This document shows positions 45,937-54,876 of a stretch of DNA of 64,000 nt, one piece after another (position 1 is the stretch's first letter; each line of letters begins with the position of its first letter). A model generated the notes under the pieces. It had not been told where the DNA came from and made no database searches. It saw only the letters and a program-made list of their open reading frames with translations. Origin of the DNA: Novosphingobium sp. 9 (GTDB taxonomy: Bacteria > Pseudomonadota > Alphaproteobacteria > Sphingomonadales > Sphingomonadaceae); the NCBI RefSeq assembly GCF_025340265.1, contig NZ_CP022707.1:611001-675000 (forward strand). The letters run 5' to 3'. The position numbers were made by a program, and so were the translations under genes.

Positions 45937-46163
45937 GCGCCGGTGCTTCGACAAGAGGCTTAATAGGGAATGCGGTGCGGGCGCCTTTCGCGTGCCCCAT
46001 TCCGCAGCTGTCCCTGCAACTGTAAGCGGTGAGCGAGATGCATATGCGCGGACGGGCGAGAACCCCCCGAGCCGCCAGCCACTGGGTCGGACGCTAAATC
46101 GTGCGAGGCTCGGGAAGGCCTTGCATCGAGCCTTGACCCGTGAGCCAGGAGACCTGCCGGCGT
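45937..46163 (+). ncRNA. Cobalamin riboswitch upstream of the NiCoT transporter
   Basis: Conserved blocks of the B12 aptamer occur in order: GGTGCTTC near 45943, AATAGGGAA then GCGGTGCGG near 45972-45985, CCGCAGCTGTCCC, CTGCAACTGTAAGCGG near 46010-46030, a variable arm with GAGCCGCCAGCCACTGG, GGGAAGGCC, GACCCGTGAGCCAGG and the B12-box-like GCCAGGAGACCTGCC at 46144-46158. The ends pair (CGCCGG with CCGGCG) as stem P1. The leader continues to the start codon at 46361 with further GC-rich hairpins, probably the expression platform. Ligand binding should reduce expression when adenosylcobalamin is plentiful. The gene-free interval 45743-46360 also holds the divergent TonB-receptor promoter. Confidence 0.93.
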
Positions 46164-46360
46164 CCGGTCGCTCTTGCCCGGGTCCAGGGGATGGCCAAGG
46201 CACGGAACGCTTCCGTCTGAGCGACGCAACGTGCGGCAGGGGCCGCATCGGCCGGGCAGGGCCGGACGCAGGCTGGCGTCCGTCCGGCATGTCTCGCGTC
46301 GACCGCTTGCGGCAGGCCCCTGTCAGGTTCGCTGACGCCGACAGAGGTTCCCGTTTCGCC

Positions 46361-47392
46361 ATGGTCGCAAGTTCCTATCCTCCTTCCGTTTCGCTGCGAG
46401 GGCGTATCACGCTGCTGTTCGCCGTGCTGGCAGGCGTCAATCTGTTGGTCTGGGGCTGGGCTTTCAGCGTGTTCCATCACAGCCCGGTCATGCTCGGCAC
46501 GGCGCTGCTCGCCTGGAGTCTGGGCCTGCGCCACGCCGTCGATGCCGATCATATCGCGGCGATCGACAACGTTACCCGCAAGCTCATGCAGGACGCCCAG
46601 CGCCCGGTCACGGTGGGGCTGTGGTTCGCGATCGGGCATTCCGCCATCGTCCTGATCGCGGCGACCACGATCGCATTGGCAGCCAGTTCCATCGAGGATT
46701 TCAAGGCTGTCGGGCAATCGGGCGGGGTGATCGCCACGATCGTTTCAGCGACGTTCCTGTTCGTGATCGCGATCATGAATCTGGCGATCCTGCGCGGCGT
46801 CTGGCAGCGTTTCCAGCAGGTGCGACGCGGCGGCAGCTATGAAGAGGACGACCTCGACATGTTGCTTGCGGGACGCGGGCTGATCGCGCGTATCCTGCGC
46901 CCGGTGTTCCGGCTGGTGAACCATGCCTGGCACATGGCGCCGCTGGGCTTCCTGTTCGGCCTCGGCTTCGACACTGCAACCGAAGTGGCGATCCTGGGAC
47001 TGTCCGGCGCGCATGCGGCGGACGGGATTTCGCTGGGTACGGTGCTGGTTTTCCCGGTGCTGTTCGCGGTGGGCATGGCGCTGGTCGACACCGCCGATGG
47101 CGTCATCATGCTGGGCGCTTACGAGTGGGCCTTCGTGAAGCCGATCCGCAAGCTCTACTACAATATCGTCATTACCTCGATCTCGGCACTGATCGCGCTG
47201 GTGATCGGCTCGATCGAGACGGCGGCGCTGCTGTCGGAAAAGTTCGGGCTGACGGGTGGTGTCTGGTCCGGGGCTTCGGCGCTGTCGGGCCAGTTCAACA
47301 CGCTGGGCTTCGTCATTATCGCGGTGTTCGTGGTCTGCTGGCTGGTCAGTTATGCGGTCTATCGCTGGAGCGGACTCGACGCAGAAGGGTAG
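46361..47392 (+). CDS. NiCoT family nickel/cobalt transporter
   Basis: A 343-residue inner-membrane permease of the HoxN/NixA/NhlF family. The signature helix II motif is present as LRHAVDADHIAAIDNVTRKL, and the second signature as LFGLGFDTATEVAILG. Eight membrane segments are predicted. The ATG at 46361 matches homologue N-termini; upstream in-frame sequence is riboswitch leader. Control by a cobalamin riboswitch argues that its physiological cargo is cobalt for B12 synthesis, though the family also carries nickel. Confidence 0.94.
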   Translation: MVASSYPPSVSLRGRITLLFAVLAGVNLLVWGWAFSVFHHSPVMLGTALLAWSLGLRHAVDADHIAAIDNVTRKLMQDAQRPVTVGLWFAIGHSAIVLIAATTIALAASSIEDFKAVGQSGGVIATIVSATFLFVIAIMNLAILRGVWQRFQQVRRGGSYEEDDLDMLLAGRGLIARILRPVFRLVNHAWHMAPLGFLFGLGFDTATEVAILGLSGAHAADGISLGTVLVFPVLFAVGMALVDTADGVIMLGAYEWAFVKPIRKLYYNIVITSISALIALVIGSIETAALLSEKFGLTGGVWSGASALSGQFNTLGFVIIAVFVVCWLVSYAVYRWSGLDAEG

Positions 47393-47463
47393 AAAAACGC
47401 CCCATTGCTGCAACAGATGCAGGATTGTCCTGCAATTGTTTGCATTGCCGTAGGCGCAATTCG

Positions 47464-47524
47464 GGCGCAAGGGCGCGGACTTTCCCGCTTTTCCCTGGAA
47501 AGTCGCGATGCCCCCCCTTGCGCC
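47464..47524. repeat. Nested imperfect palindrome between convergent genes
   Basis: Outer arms GGCGCAAGGG (47464-47473) and CCCTTGCGCC (47515-47524) enclose a second stem GACTTTCC/GGAAAGTC (47478-47485 and 47497-47504). Together with a 7-bp hairpin at 47418-47434 it fills the gap between the convergent NiCoT and LysR genes. It probably acts as a transcription stop or is a REP-like element; it lacks a T tract. Confidence 0.55.
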
Positions 47525-47546
47525 TCTCTTCCTTTGCCCCGCGTCC

Positions 47547-48485
47547 TCAGCCTTCGCCGGAAAGTCGGGCATCCCACGGCGGCGCGGGCGTGAACCGTTC
47601 GATGATCCATTCGGCGAAAGCCGTGGTTCGTGCCGGAGCCAGACGGGCCGAGGGGCGCACGATATGGATGCCGGCCTCTGTGTCGAAGCTCCATTCGGGC
47701 AGCACACGCACAAGCGTTCCTGCCGCCAGATCGCGGGCGACGATACATTCGCCGACCCCCAGAATGCCGACATCCGCACGCGCCGCTTCGAGCAGCGCGG
47801 CGGTATCGTTGGCACGCAGGGCGCCGCGCACTTCCACGGTTTCGCGCCGCTTCCCGTCAGACAGGCGCCATTCCGGATACGAGGCATAGCCCGTGAAACC
47901 GAGGCAGGCATGGGCGGCGATTTCGGCGGGCGCCTGTGGTATGCCCCGGCGTTCGAGGTAGCCGGGCGAGGCGCAGAGGATACGGCGGTGGTCGCAAAGC
48001 CGCCGTGCGATCAGCCGGTTGTCGGCCAGCACGCCGACCCGCACCGCCGCATCATAGCCCTCGGCCACCAGATCGACGAAACGCTCGGCATAGTCGACCT
48101 CGACCTCCAGATCGGGATAGCGCGCGAGGAAATCGGGCAGCATCGCAGCCAGCCACATGCGGCCCATCGCGGCGGGAAACGCGAGCCGCAGCTTGCCGCG
48201 CAGCTGCACGGCGCCTTCGCTGGCCTCCTGCTGGGCCTCGGCGATCAGCCTGCGGGCGGACCGTAGCTTGTCGACCAGACGCAAGGCGGCTTCGGTCAGG
48301 CGGATGCGGCGCGTGGTACGCTCGATCAGCCGGACGCCGAGACGCCGCTCCAGCGCGGCGACGCGCTTGGACACCACGGTCGGATGCCGCTCCAGCAGGC
48401 GTCCTGCCGCGACGAAAGACCCCGCATCGGCGATGGCAAGCAGCGCCGACAGCTCGTCGACATGACTGGATTCGAGTTCGACCAT
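47547..48485 (-). CDS. LysR family transcriptional regulator
   Basis: A 312-residue activator/repressor. The N-terminal winged helix (about 8-68) has LLAIADAGSFVAAGRLLERH and PTVVSKRVAALERRLGVRLI; the C-terminal periplasmic-binding-like effector domain follows (YPDLEVEVDYAERFVDLVAE, DAAVRVGVLADNRL). The ATG at 48485 shares its first base with the start of the divergent FUSC gene, a typical LysR/target arrangement, so regulation of that exporter is likely. The effector is unknown. Confidence 0.92.
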   Translation of the reverse strand: MVELESSHVDELSALLAIADAGSFVAAGRLLERHPTVVSKRVAALERRLGVRLIERTTRRIRLTEAALRLVDKLRSARRLIAEAQQEASEGAVQLRGKLRLAFPAAMGRMWLAAMLPDFLARYPDLEVEVDYAERFVDLVAEGYDAAVRVGVLADNRLIARRLCDHRRILCASPGYLERRGIPQAPAEIAAHACLGFTGYASYPEWRLSDGKRRETVEVRGALRANDTAALLEAARADVGILGVGECIVARDLAAGTLVRVLPEWSFDTEAGIHIVRPSARLAPARTTAFAEWIIERFTPAPPWDARLSGEG

Positions 48486-50560
48486 TGGACAGCCGCATCT
48501 ATCGTAGGATCACCGCGCTCGCGCAAGGGACCGACCTGTTCGAGGCGGTCTTTGCGCTGAAGGCCTTCGTCGCGGCGATGGCGGCGCTGTGGATCGCCAT
48601 GCGGATCGGGCTGGATCGGCCCTATTGGGCGGTCATCACGTCCTATATCACCGCGCAGCCGCTGGCGGGCGCGGTGCTGTCCAAAAGCGCGTTCCGTATC
48701 GTGGGCACGATCACCGGCGCGATCGTGGCGGTGCTGATGGTGCCGGTACTGGTCAATGCGCCCGAACTGCTCTGTCTGGGGCTGGCCGGGTGGCTGGGGC
48801 TGTGCAGCTATCTCAGCCTGCTCGACCGCAGCCCGCGATCCTATTCCTTCGCGCTGGCGGGATATACCGCAGCGATCATCGGCTTTCCTTCGGTTGCCGA
48901 TCCCGGCCACATCTTCACGATCGCGGCGCTGCGCCTGCAGGAAATCCTGCTCGGCATCAGTTGTAGCACGCTGGTCCATATCGTCGTGCTGCCGACATCG
49001 ACGCTGGCGCATACCCGGCGTCGGGTTCATTCGATTCTGGGTGACGTGCGCCGCTGGCTTCATGACGCGCTGCTGCTGGCTTCCAACGCCAGCGAGGCGG
49101 AGCGGCGCAAGCTGGCGACCGACCTGCACGACCTGCACCAGTTGATCGTCCACCTCTCGTTCGAGAGTGGTTTTCGCTCGCCCACCGCCCGCGCAACAAG
49201 GGCGTTGCAACTGGAGCTTTCGCGCCTGCTGCCGTTCATCGGCGGTGTGGAGGACCGACTGCGCCAGCTGGGCGCAGCGGTTCCGGAAAGCGTGGATGTG
49301 CTGCGGCAGGATGTGGCGCGGGCGGTTGGCGACCACCAGACCAGCCCGGCGGACTGGGATGCCCTGCGGCGCCGGACCCGCGCGCTGATGCCCACGCTCG
49401 CGCATCCGCTGCTTTGGGAAGATGCGGTGCTGGCGAACTTTCTCGGCCGTCTGGAGATCATGATCGACGGCTGGCACCGCTGCACCACGCTGGCCGGTGC
49501 GCTCGACCATGGCGCGTATGACCGCCGGCGCCGGTTGTCGCTGCGGGGCGAGGGCCAGAGCGAGGGAGGCCGCGTTCTGACCCATCGCGATCACGGCATC
49601 GCGCTGCGCGGTGCGATCGGTACGGTTCTGGCGGTGCTCACCACATCGGCGATCTGGATTCTGACCGAGTGGCCCGATGGGGCGATGGCGGTGATCTTCG
49701 CAGGTGTATGGACCGCGCTGTTCTCCAGTCTCGACGATGCGCGCCCTGTCATGCGGCAGGTTCTGCTCGGCACCTTCACGGGCGGGGTGCTCGCGGTGAT
49801 CTATGTCGGTGCGATCCTGCCGCGTGTGACCGATTTCGTGACGCTGGCGGGCGTGCTGGCACCGACCTTTCTGGTCATGGGCGCCCTGACGCCACGTCGC
49901 AGCACGGGGCTGTTCGCGATCGGCATGTTCAACAGCTTTCCCGGCTTCCTGATGCTGGCGAACAATTTCGGCGGGACCGTGCCGCAAGTGCTGAACACGG
50001 CGATGGCGCAGGGTTTCGGCACGGCGGTCAGCCTGCTGGCGATGAGCCTGACCCGCGTTCCGGGCCTCAGGCGCAGCGTGAAGGTGATGTTGCGCACCGG
50101 ACGGCGCGAACTGGCCCAGCGGGCCCGCGCACCGAAACCGAAGATGCTTTCGGCCTGGACATACCTGATGCTGGATCGCATCGCCGTGCTCGCACCGCGC
50201 CTCTCGTTCCTGCGGATGGACCCCGAACCGGTGGTGACGGCGCTTCTGCGCGATATCCGCACCGGCATCTGCATGGCCGAACTGCGCGAGACCGCACAGG
50301 GCCTGAGGCCGGGATCGCAGCGTGCCATCGATGTGCTGATGGCACGGATCGGGGCTTTCGTGGAGCAGGGCAAAACGGCCGATCCGCAGGCCGTGGTGCG
50401 CGCCATAGATGCGTGCCTGCGCCATGCCTCGCGCTGGGAAGGCGTGGAGCAGCGCCGCCGCGCGGTGGTGGCGCTGGTGGGGCTGCGGCGCAACCTGCTG
50501 CATGGACGACCCGATCCCGGTCCGGCGGCGATGGCGCCGCGCGGTATCTTGCAGGCCTGA
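48485..50560 (+). CDS. FUSC family protein (aromatic acid exporter-like)
   Basis: A predicted 691-residue inner-membrane protein. Two hydrophobic bundles (about 20-165 and 385-520) flank a helical cytoplasmic region (about 170-380), as in AaeB/YccS-type exporters. The first bundle contains LDRPYWAVITSYITAQPLAG and GAVLSKSAFRIVGTITGA. A second cytoplasmic stretch ends the protein. The best start is a TTG at 48485 that gives the expected homologue N-terminus; no ATG is available before residue 35. AaeB homologues export hydroxylated aromatic acids, but an adaptor protein (AaeA type) is not present here. Confidence 0.85.
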   Translation: MDSRIYRRITALAQGTDLFEAVFALKAFVAAMAALWIAMRIGLDRPYWAVITSYITAQPLAGAVLSKSAFRIVGTITGAIVAVLMVPVLVNAPELLCLGLAGWLGLCSYLSLLDRSPRSYSFALAGYTAAIIGFPSVADPGHIFTIAALRLQEILLGISCSTLVHIVVLPTSTLAHTRRRVHSILGDVRRWLHDALLLASNASEAERRKLATDLHDLHQLIVHLSFESGFRSPTARATRALQLELSRLLPFIGGVEDRLRQLGAAVPESVDVLRQDVARAVGDHQTSPADWDALRRRTRALMPTLAHPLLWEDAVLANFLGRLEIMIDGWHRCTTLAGALDHGAYDRRRRLSLRGEGQSEGGRVLTHRDHGIALRGAIGTVLAVLTTSAIWILTEWPDGAMAVIFAGVWTALFSSLDDARPVMRQVLLGTFTGGVLAVIYVGAILPRVTDFVTLAGVLAPTFLVMGALTPRRSTGLFAIGMFNSFPGFLMLANNFGGTVPQVLNTAMAQGFGTAVSLLAMSLTRVPGLRRSVKVMLRTGRRELAQRARAPKPKMLSAWTYLMLDRIAVLAPRLSFLRMDPEPVVTALLRDIRTGICMAELRETAQGLRPGSQRAIDVLMARIGAFVEQGKTADPQAVVRAIDACLRHASRWEGVEQRRRAVVALVGLRRNLLHGRPDPGPAAMAPRGILQA

Positions 50561-50624
50561 CAAGATGGACTTTACCCGCTAGTAGCGCCGCTTCGCTTTC
50601 ATCCGCTTCGGGATACGCCACCTC

Positions 50625-51715
50625 ATGACCGTCACCACCGCCGCCGCTTCGACCCCGCTTGCCTCTCACCGGGCGTGGCTGGCCGAGGCGGTGCGGCGGA
50701 TCGAGGCGGACTACAACCGGTCGGCGGACACCCACCTGATCCGGCTGGACCTGCCGCGCCATCCGGGGATCACGCTGTACTTGAAGGACGAAAGCTCGCA
50801 CCCGACCGGCAGCCTCAAGCATCGCCTGGCCCGCTCGCTGTTTCTCTATGCCCTGTGCAACGAGTGGATCGGCCCCGATACCTGCGTGATCGAGGCCTCT
50901 TCGGGCTCGACGGCGGTGAGCGAGGCATACTTTGCGCGGATGCTCGGCCTGCGCTTCATCGCAGTGGTGCCAGCCTCGACCGCGCAGCCCAAGCTCGATG
51001 CGATCCGCTTCCAGGGTGGCGAGATCCACACCGTTGCCGATCCGCGCACCGTCTACGAGACCGCGCATCGGCTCGCGGCGGAGACGGGCGGGCACTACAT
51101 CGACCAGTTCACCTATGCCGAGCGCGCGACCGACTGGCGCGGCAACAACAATATCGCCGAGAGTATCTTCGCGCAGATGGCGCGCGAAGAGCATCCGGTG
51201 CCGGCCTGGATCGTCTGCGGGGCGGGCACCGGCGGCACCTCGGCCACCATCGGGCGCTTCATCCGCTACCAGCGCCACGCGACGCAGCTGTGCGTGGCCG
51301 ATCCGGTTCAATCTATCTTCCACCGCCACTATGCCGACCGTTCACAAGTGGCGCTACCTGAAGGTCAGGCCTCGTGCATCGAGGGATCGGTCGCCCGCGC
51401 GTGGAGCCCAGCTTCGTGCAGGGCGTGGTCGATCGCATGATCGCGGTGGAGGATGCCCAGAGCATCGGCGCGATGCGGGCGCTGTCGGACCGCCTCGGGC
51501 GCCATGTCGGCGGCTCGACCGGCACGAACCTGTGGGCCTGTGCGCAGGTGATCGAGGAAATGGCGGTGGCCGGGCAGGGCGGTTCCATCGTGACGCTGCT
51601 GTGCGATGGCGGCGAGCGCTACGGCTGTACCTACTATGACGAGGCATGGCTCGAAGGGCGCGGTGTGGACTGGCGCCCGGCGGCGGCGCGCGTGGCAGGA
51701 CTGCTCGGCGTCTGA
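50625..51715 (+). CDS. PLP-dependent cysteine synthase-family protein, Cds1-like L-cysteine desulfhydrase (ORF frameshifted)
   Basis: A fold-type II PLP enzyme. The first part ([40 protein letters not shown] with the PLP lysine, [17 protein letters not shown]) reads from 50625. The end ([39 protein letters not shown]) is in another frame. One extra base in the GGG at 51383-51385 restores [20 protein letters not shown] and a 363-residue protein. The N-terminal [14 protein letters not shown] block is, from memory, characteristic of the Cds1 cysteine desulfhydrase group, which releases sulfide from cysteine, rather than CysK/CysM. The missing base may be a sequencing error. Confidence 0.82.
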
Positions 51716-51719
51716 GGTC

Positions 51720-51875
51720 AGAGTCTGTTTGAAAAATGCCTGCGGGGGCATTTTTGAGGCGGCACCGGCCCTCTCCCCCACCCTACCACCCAACGGTAGT
51801 ATCCTGCGGGTGGTAGGGTGGGGGAGAGGGCCGGTGCCGCAAAATTCGCCTTTCGCGAATTTTCAAACGGACTCT
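51720..51875. mobile_element. MITE-like palindromic element, 156 bp
   Basis: Terminal inverted repeats of 16 bp (51720-51735 AGAGTCTGTTTGAAAA and 51860-51875, one mismatch) enclose three hairpins: a 9-bp AT-rich stem (51732-51740/51747-51755), a perfect 33-bp GC-rich stem (51759-51791/51808-51840, 16-nt loop) and another 9-bp stem (51841-51849/51855-51863). It has no coding capacity. It starts 5 bp after the Cds1-like stop, and its last base is the first base of the complement of the MFS stop codon. Confidence 0.75.
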
Positions 51876-53407
51876 CAGGCGTTCTCGCGCACCCGTAGCG
51901 AGACCAGCGCGGCGATCAGTAGAGTCCCGCCCGCAAAGGCCATCGTCCAGACCGGCTGGCCCGGGAACAGTGCCTTCATGATCGAGCCCATCACGGTCGC
52001 CACCAGCAGTTGCGGCAGCACGACGAAGACGTTGAACAGCCCCATGTAGATGCCCAGCTTCGCCTGCGGCAGGGCGCTGGCCAGCATCGCATAGGGCATG
52101 GCGAGTATCGAGGCCCAGGCGATGCCGATGCCGATCTCGCAAGCGATCAGCGCATGGGGATCGCGCACCAGCATGAACCCGGCGAATCCGGCTGCACCCA
52201 GCGTGAGGCACAGCGCATGGGTGCGCGCCTTGCCGATCCGGGCAGAGAGCCAGGGCAGCAGCACCAGTGCTGCCAGCGCGGCGACGCCGTTGTAGACCGA
52301 GAACAGCACGCCTACCCAGTTGGCTGCCTGCTGATACACAGGACTGGCCGGATCGTCGGTGCCGAACTGGATCATTGCGACCACCGGCGTCGTGTTGATC
52401 CACATGATGAACAGCGCAGACCAGCTGAAGAACTGCACCACCGCCAGCCGCTTCATGATCGGCGGCATGCCGGAAAAGTCACCGACGATCGAGCCGAGCA
52501 TTCCGGCAGGTCGTCCCGCACGGGCCATCAGGATCGCAACGGTCACGCACAGCCCGTATCCCGCCAACAGCGCGGCCAGGAGATAGACTTCCTTCTCCAG
52601 CGCCCATGCCCTCACGCCCAGCGCCACCACCACGCCTGCGGCGATCCACGTCAGCCCCGCCAGCGGATGACGCCGGGCGAGGGCGGCGGTGGTTTCCGAT
52701 CCGTCCGAAGCGCCGCTGGCTTCACCGAACCTTGCCATTTCATCCGGGGCATATTCTCGCGTGGTCAGGACCGTCCAGAGCACGGCGGCCAGCAGCGCCA
52801 CGCCGCCGACGCGGAAGCTCAGCCGCACGGTTTCGGGCAGTGTGCCATGCGCCGCCACATTGCTGATGCCCCAGTGATCCAGCAGATAGGGAAACAGCGA
52901 GCCGATCACGGCGCCCGCGCCGATGAAGGCGGTCTGCACCGCGAAGCCTGCCGTGTGCTGGCGCCTGTCGAGCATATCGCCCACGAAGGCGCGGAACGGC
53001 TCCATCGATATGTTGAGGCTGGCGTCCAGCATCCACAGCAGCGTGGCTGCCATCAGCAGCGAGGAACTCATCGGCATGGCGACGAGCGCCACAGCGGCCA
53101 GCAGCGCACCTGCCAGAAAATAGGGACGCCGCCGCCCGAGGCGGCCCAGCCATGTCCGGTCCGAGAGGTGGCCGACGATCGGTTGCACCAGCAGCCCCGT
53201 CAGCGGCGCGGCGATCCACAGTGCGGGCAGATCCTCGATCGAGGAGCCGAGCGACTGGAAGACCCGGCTCATGTTCGCGTTCTGCAAGGCGAAGCCGATC
53301 TGGATGCCGAAGAAGCCGAAGCTGATGTTGAACAGCCCTACCCAGCCTTGCCGGGGTTTGCGCCAGTGGTCCGGGCGCAGCGCGTCGTCGGGGCGGGTGT
53401 CATGCAT
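51875..53407 (-). CDS. MFS sugar transporter (GPH/SLC45-like), alpha-glucan locus
   Basis: A 510-residue inner-membrane transporter with 12 predicted helices. The N-terminal half contains FNISFGFFGIQIGFALQNAN and the MFS loop GHLSDRTWLGRLGRRRPYF, resembling maltose/sucrose:H+ symporters of the SLC45/SUT type. Its place next to a LacI regulator, TonB receptor and three glycosidases argues for maltose or maltodextrin import. A candidate LacI operator lies about 100 bp upstream. The stop codon abuts the MITE-like element. Confidence 0.9.
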   Translation of the reverse strand: MHDTRPDDALRPDHWRKPRQGWVGLFNISFGFFGIQIGFALQNANMSRVFQSLGSSIEDLPALWIAAPLTGLLVQPIVGHLSDRTWLGRLGRRRPYFLAGALLAAVALVAMPMSSSLLMAATLLWMLDASLNISMEPFRAFVGDMLDRRQHTAGFAVQTAFIGAGAVIGSLFPYLLDHWGISNVAAHGTLPETVRLSFRVGGVALLAAVLWTVLTTREYAPDEMARFGEASGASDGSETTAALARRHPLAGLTWIAAGVVVALGVRAWALEKEVYLLAALLAGYGLCVTVAILMARAGRPAGMLGSIVGDFSGMPPIMKRLAVVQFFSWSALFIMWINTTPVVAMIQFGTDDPASPVYQQAANWVGVLFSVYNGVAALAALVLLPWLSARIGKARTHALCLTLGAAGFAGFMLVRDPHALIACEIGIGIAWASILAMPYAMLASALPQAKLGIYMGLFNVFVVLPQLLVATVMGSIMKALFPGQPVWTMAFAGGTLLIAALVSLRVRENA

Positions 53408-53507
53408 GCGGCAACGATCCTCTCACAGGCCGCGCAAGACTTGTGCCGCGTCGGCCGATCCGCCCGCATCGCATGCACGCGGGCCTCTCACAAGCGAGGG
53501 GCCTTAC

Positions 53508-53519
53508 GCATACGAATGC
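53508..53519. promoter_or_regulatory. Candidate LacI-family operator upstream of the MFS gene
   Basis: GCATACGAATGC differs at one base from the perfect palindrome GCATACGTATGC at 54735-54746. It lies between the LacI stop and the MFS start, 101 bp upstream of the latter. The central CG and 12-16 bp symmetry are typical of LacI-family sites. Confidence 0.6.
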
Positions 53520-53536
53520 ATGGCCTCGCCTAGGGC

Positions 53537-54571
53537 CTATCGCCCGGTCGAGCCGCGCACCACCAGTCGCGTTTCCAGCGCGACGGGGGGCGGCTCGCGC
53601 CCCTCGATCCGGGCGACCAGCGCATCGACGAGCCGCTCGCCTGCGCCTCGCAGGTCCTGCATCACGGTGGTCAGCGGCGGGCGGGCCATCGAGGCGGCGG
53701 GCAGATCGTCGAAACCGATCAGCTGGACGTCGGCGGGGACGGAAAGCCCGGCTTCCCCCAGCGCGCGCAGCACGCCGATGGCGATCAGGTCGCTGGCGGC
53801 GAACACCGCGTCGAATCGCGCGTCGCTCTCCAGCAGGTCGCGCGTTGCGGCATGGCCGAGGTCTTCGTGGCTGATCGCCGCACGGACCAGCGCCGGGTCG
53901 GCTTCAAGCCCCGCTTCGACCATGGCGGCGCAGAGCCCGCGATAGCGTTCGGCAAATTCGGGATAGTGCTCGTCCGCCTGGCCGATGAAGGCGATCCGGC
54001 GCGCGCCATTGGCAATCAGGTGGTGCCCGGCAAGCATCCCTGCGCCATGGTTGTCCGAGCCGATGGTGGTGCCGATGGCCTGCTCGCCAAGCGCGCCCCA
54101 GCGCACGAACTGCGTGCCCTGTGCGACCAGCTGGCGCAGGCGGCTGCGATAGAGCGTGTAGTCACCATAGCCCAGCAGGATCAGCCCGTCGGCCCGGTGG
54201 CTGTCCTGATAGCGCACGTGCCAGTCGTCCTCCATCTTCTGGAACGAGATCAGCAGGTCCAGCCCGTGATCGGCGCAGCGCCGGGTGATCGAGGAGAGCA
54301 TGGCGAGGAAGAACGGGTTGATCTTGGAATCGCCGGGTGTCTGCTCCTCGAAGAACAGCAGGGCGATGCTGTTCGAGCGTTGCGAGCGCAGCGACGAGGC
54401 GTTCTTGTCGACCGAGTAGTTCAGTTCGCGCGCGATCGTCTCGATCCGGGCGCGGGTCTCGGCGCTGACCGAGCGATGGCCGCGCAGCGCCCGGCTGACG
54501 GTGGGCTGCGAGACGCCCGCACGATAGGCGATATCGAAACTGGTCGGCCGGTTGGTGGGCTTTCGTCCCAT
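53537..54571 (-). CDS. LacI family transcriptional regulator of the alpha-glucan locus
   Basis: A 344-residue repressor from the ATG at 54571. The HTH/hinge (about 10-65) reads TSFDIAYRAGVSQPTVSRAL, then RALRGHRSVSAETRARI and ELNYSVDKNASSLRSQRS. The effector domain is of the periplasmic-binding type (IALLFFEEQTPGDSKINPFF, DGLILLGYGDY, LIGFDDLPAASMARPPLTTV). It sits between the MFS gene and the divergent TonB receptor, with operator-like palindromes on both sides. The inducer is probably maltose or a related glucoside (inference). Confidence 0.93.
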   Translation of the reverse strand: MGRKPTNRPTSFDIAYRAGVSQPTVSRALRGHRSVSAETRARIETIARELNYSVDKNASSLRSQRSNSIALLFFEEQTPGDSKINPFFLAMLSSITRRCADHGLDLLISFQKMEDDWHVRYQDSHRADGLILLGYGDYTLYRSRLRQLVAQGTQFVRWGALGEQAIGTTIGSDNHGAGMLAGHHLIANGARRIAFIGQADEHYPEFAERYRGLCAAMVEAGLEADPALVRAAISHEDLGHAATRDLLESDARFDAVFAASDLIAIGVLRALGEAGLSVPADVQLIGFDDLPAASMARPPLTTVMQDLRGAGERLVDALVARIEGREPPPVALETRLVVRGSTGR

Positions 54572-54734
54572 GTGTCTTCTGTCTCTCCCCCCGTTGCCTC
54601 GATGCCGTTCGTTGACGAGATTGCACGCAGTTCGCCGGATCGTCACGCACTGCCGGTCATGGCATTCTGGCCACGGGACCGAACGGGCGTATCGCCGTGG
54701 CTTTTATGTTGCATCCAGTTTGCACCAATGTTGC

Positions 54735-54746
54735 GCATACGTATGC
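54735..54746. promoter_or_regulatory. Candidate LacI-family operator in the regulator/TonB-receptor divergent region
   Basis: GCATACGTATGC is a perfect 12-bp palindrome, followed closely by AT-rich CCATATTATGC, which could hold a -10 element. It lies 164 bp upstream of the LacI ATG and 131 bp upstream of the receptor ATG, so it may serve both. The rest of the gene-free region 54572-54876 shows only a GAGGAGGA ribosome site before the receptor. Confidence 0.65.
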
Positions 54747-54876
54747 CATATTATGCATTGCCTCGTCGCGGTCTAAACGCAGGGCAAGGACCACGCCACG
54801 GCGAACAATCGCCGGGCAGGCCACGGGACTCGGGAAGGGCATCTTCCGGGCACCGGACTTGAGGAGGAGGATTGAG

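Noticed and set aside
48326..50563. A 745-codon minus-strand open frame opposite the FUSC gene
   Set aside because: Gln/Arg/His-rich shadow frame; the FUSC membrane protein on the plus strand is convincing.
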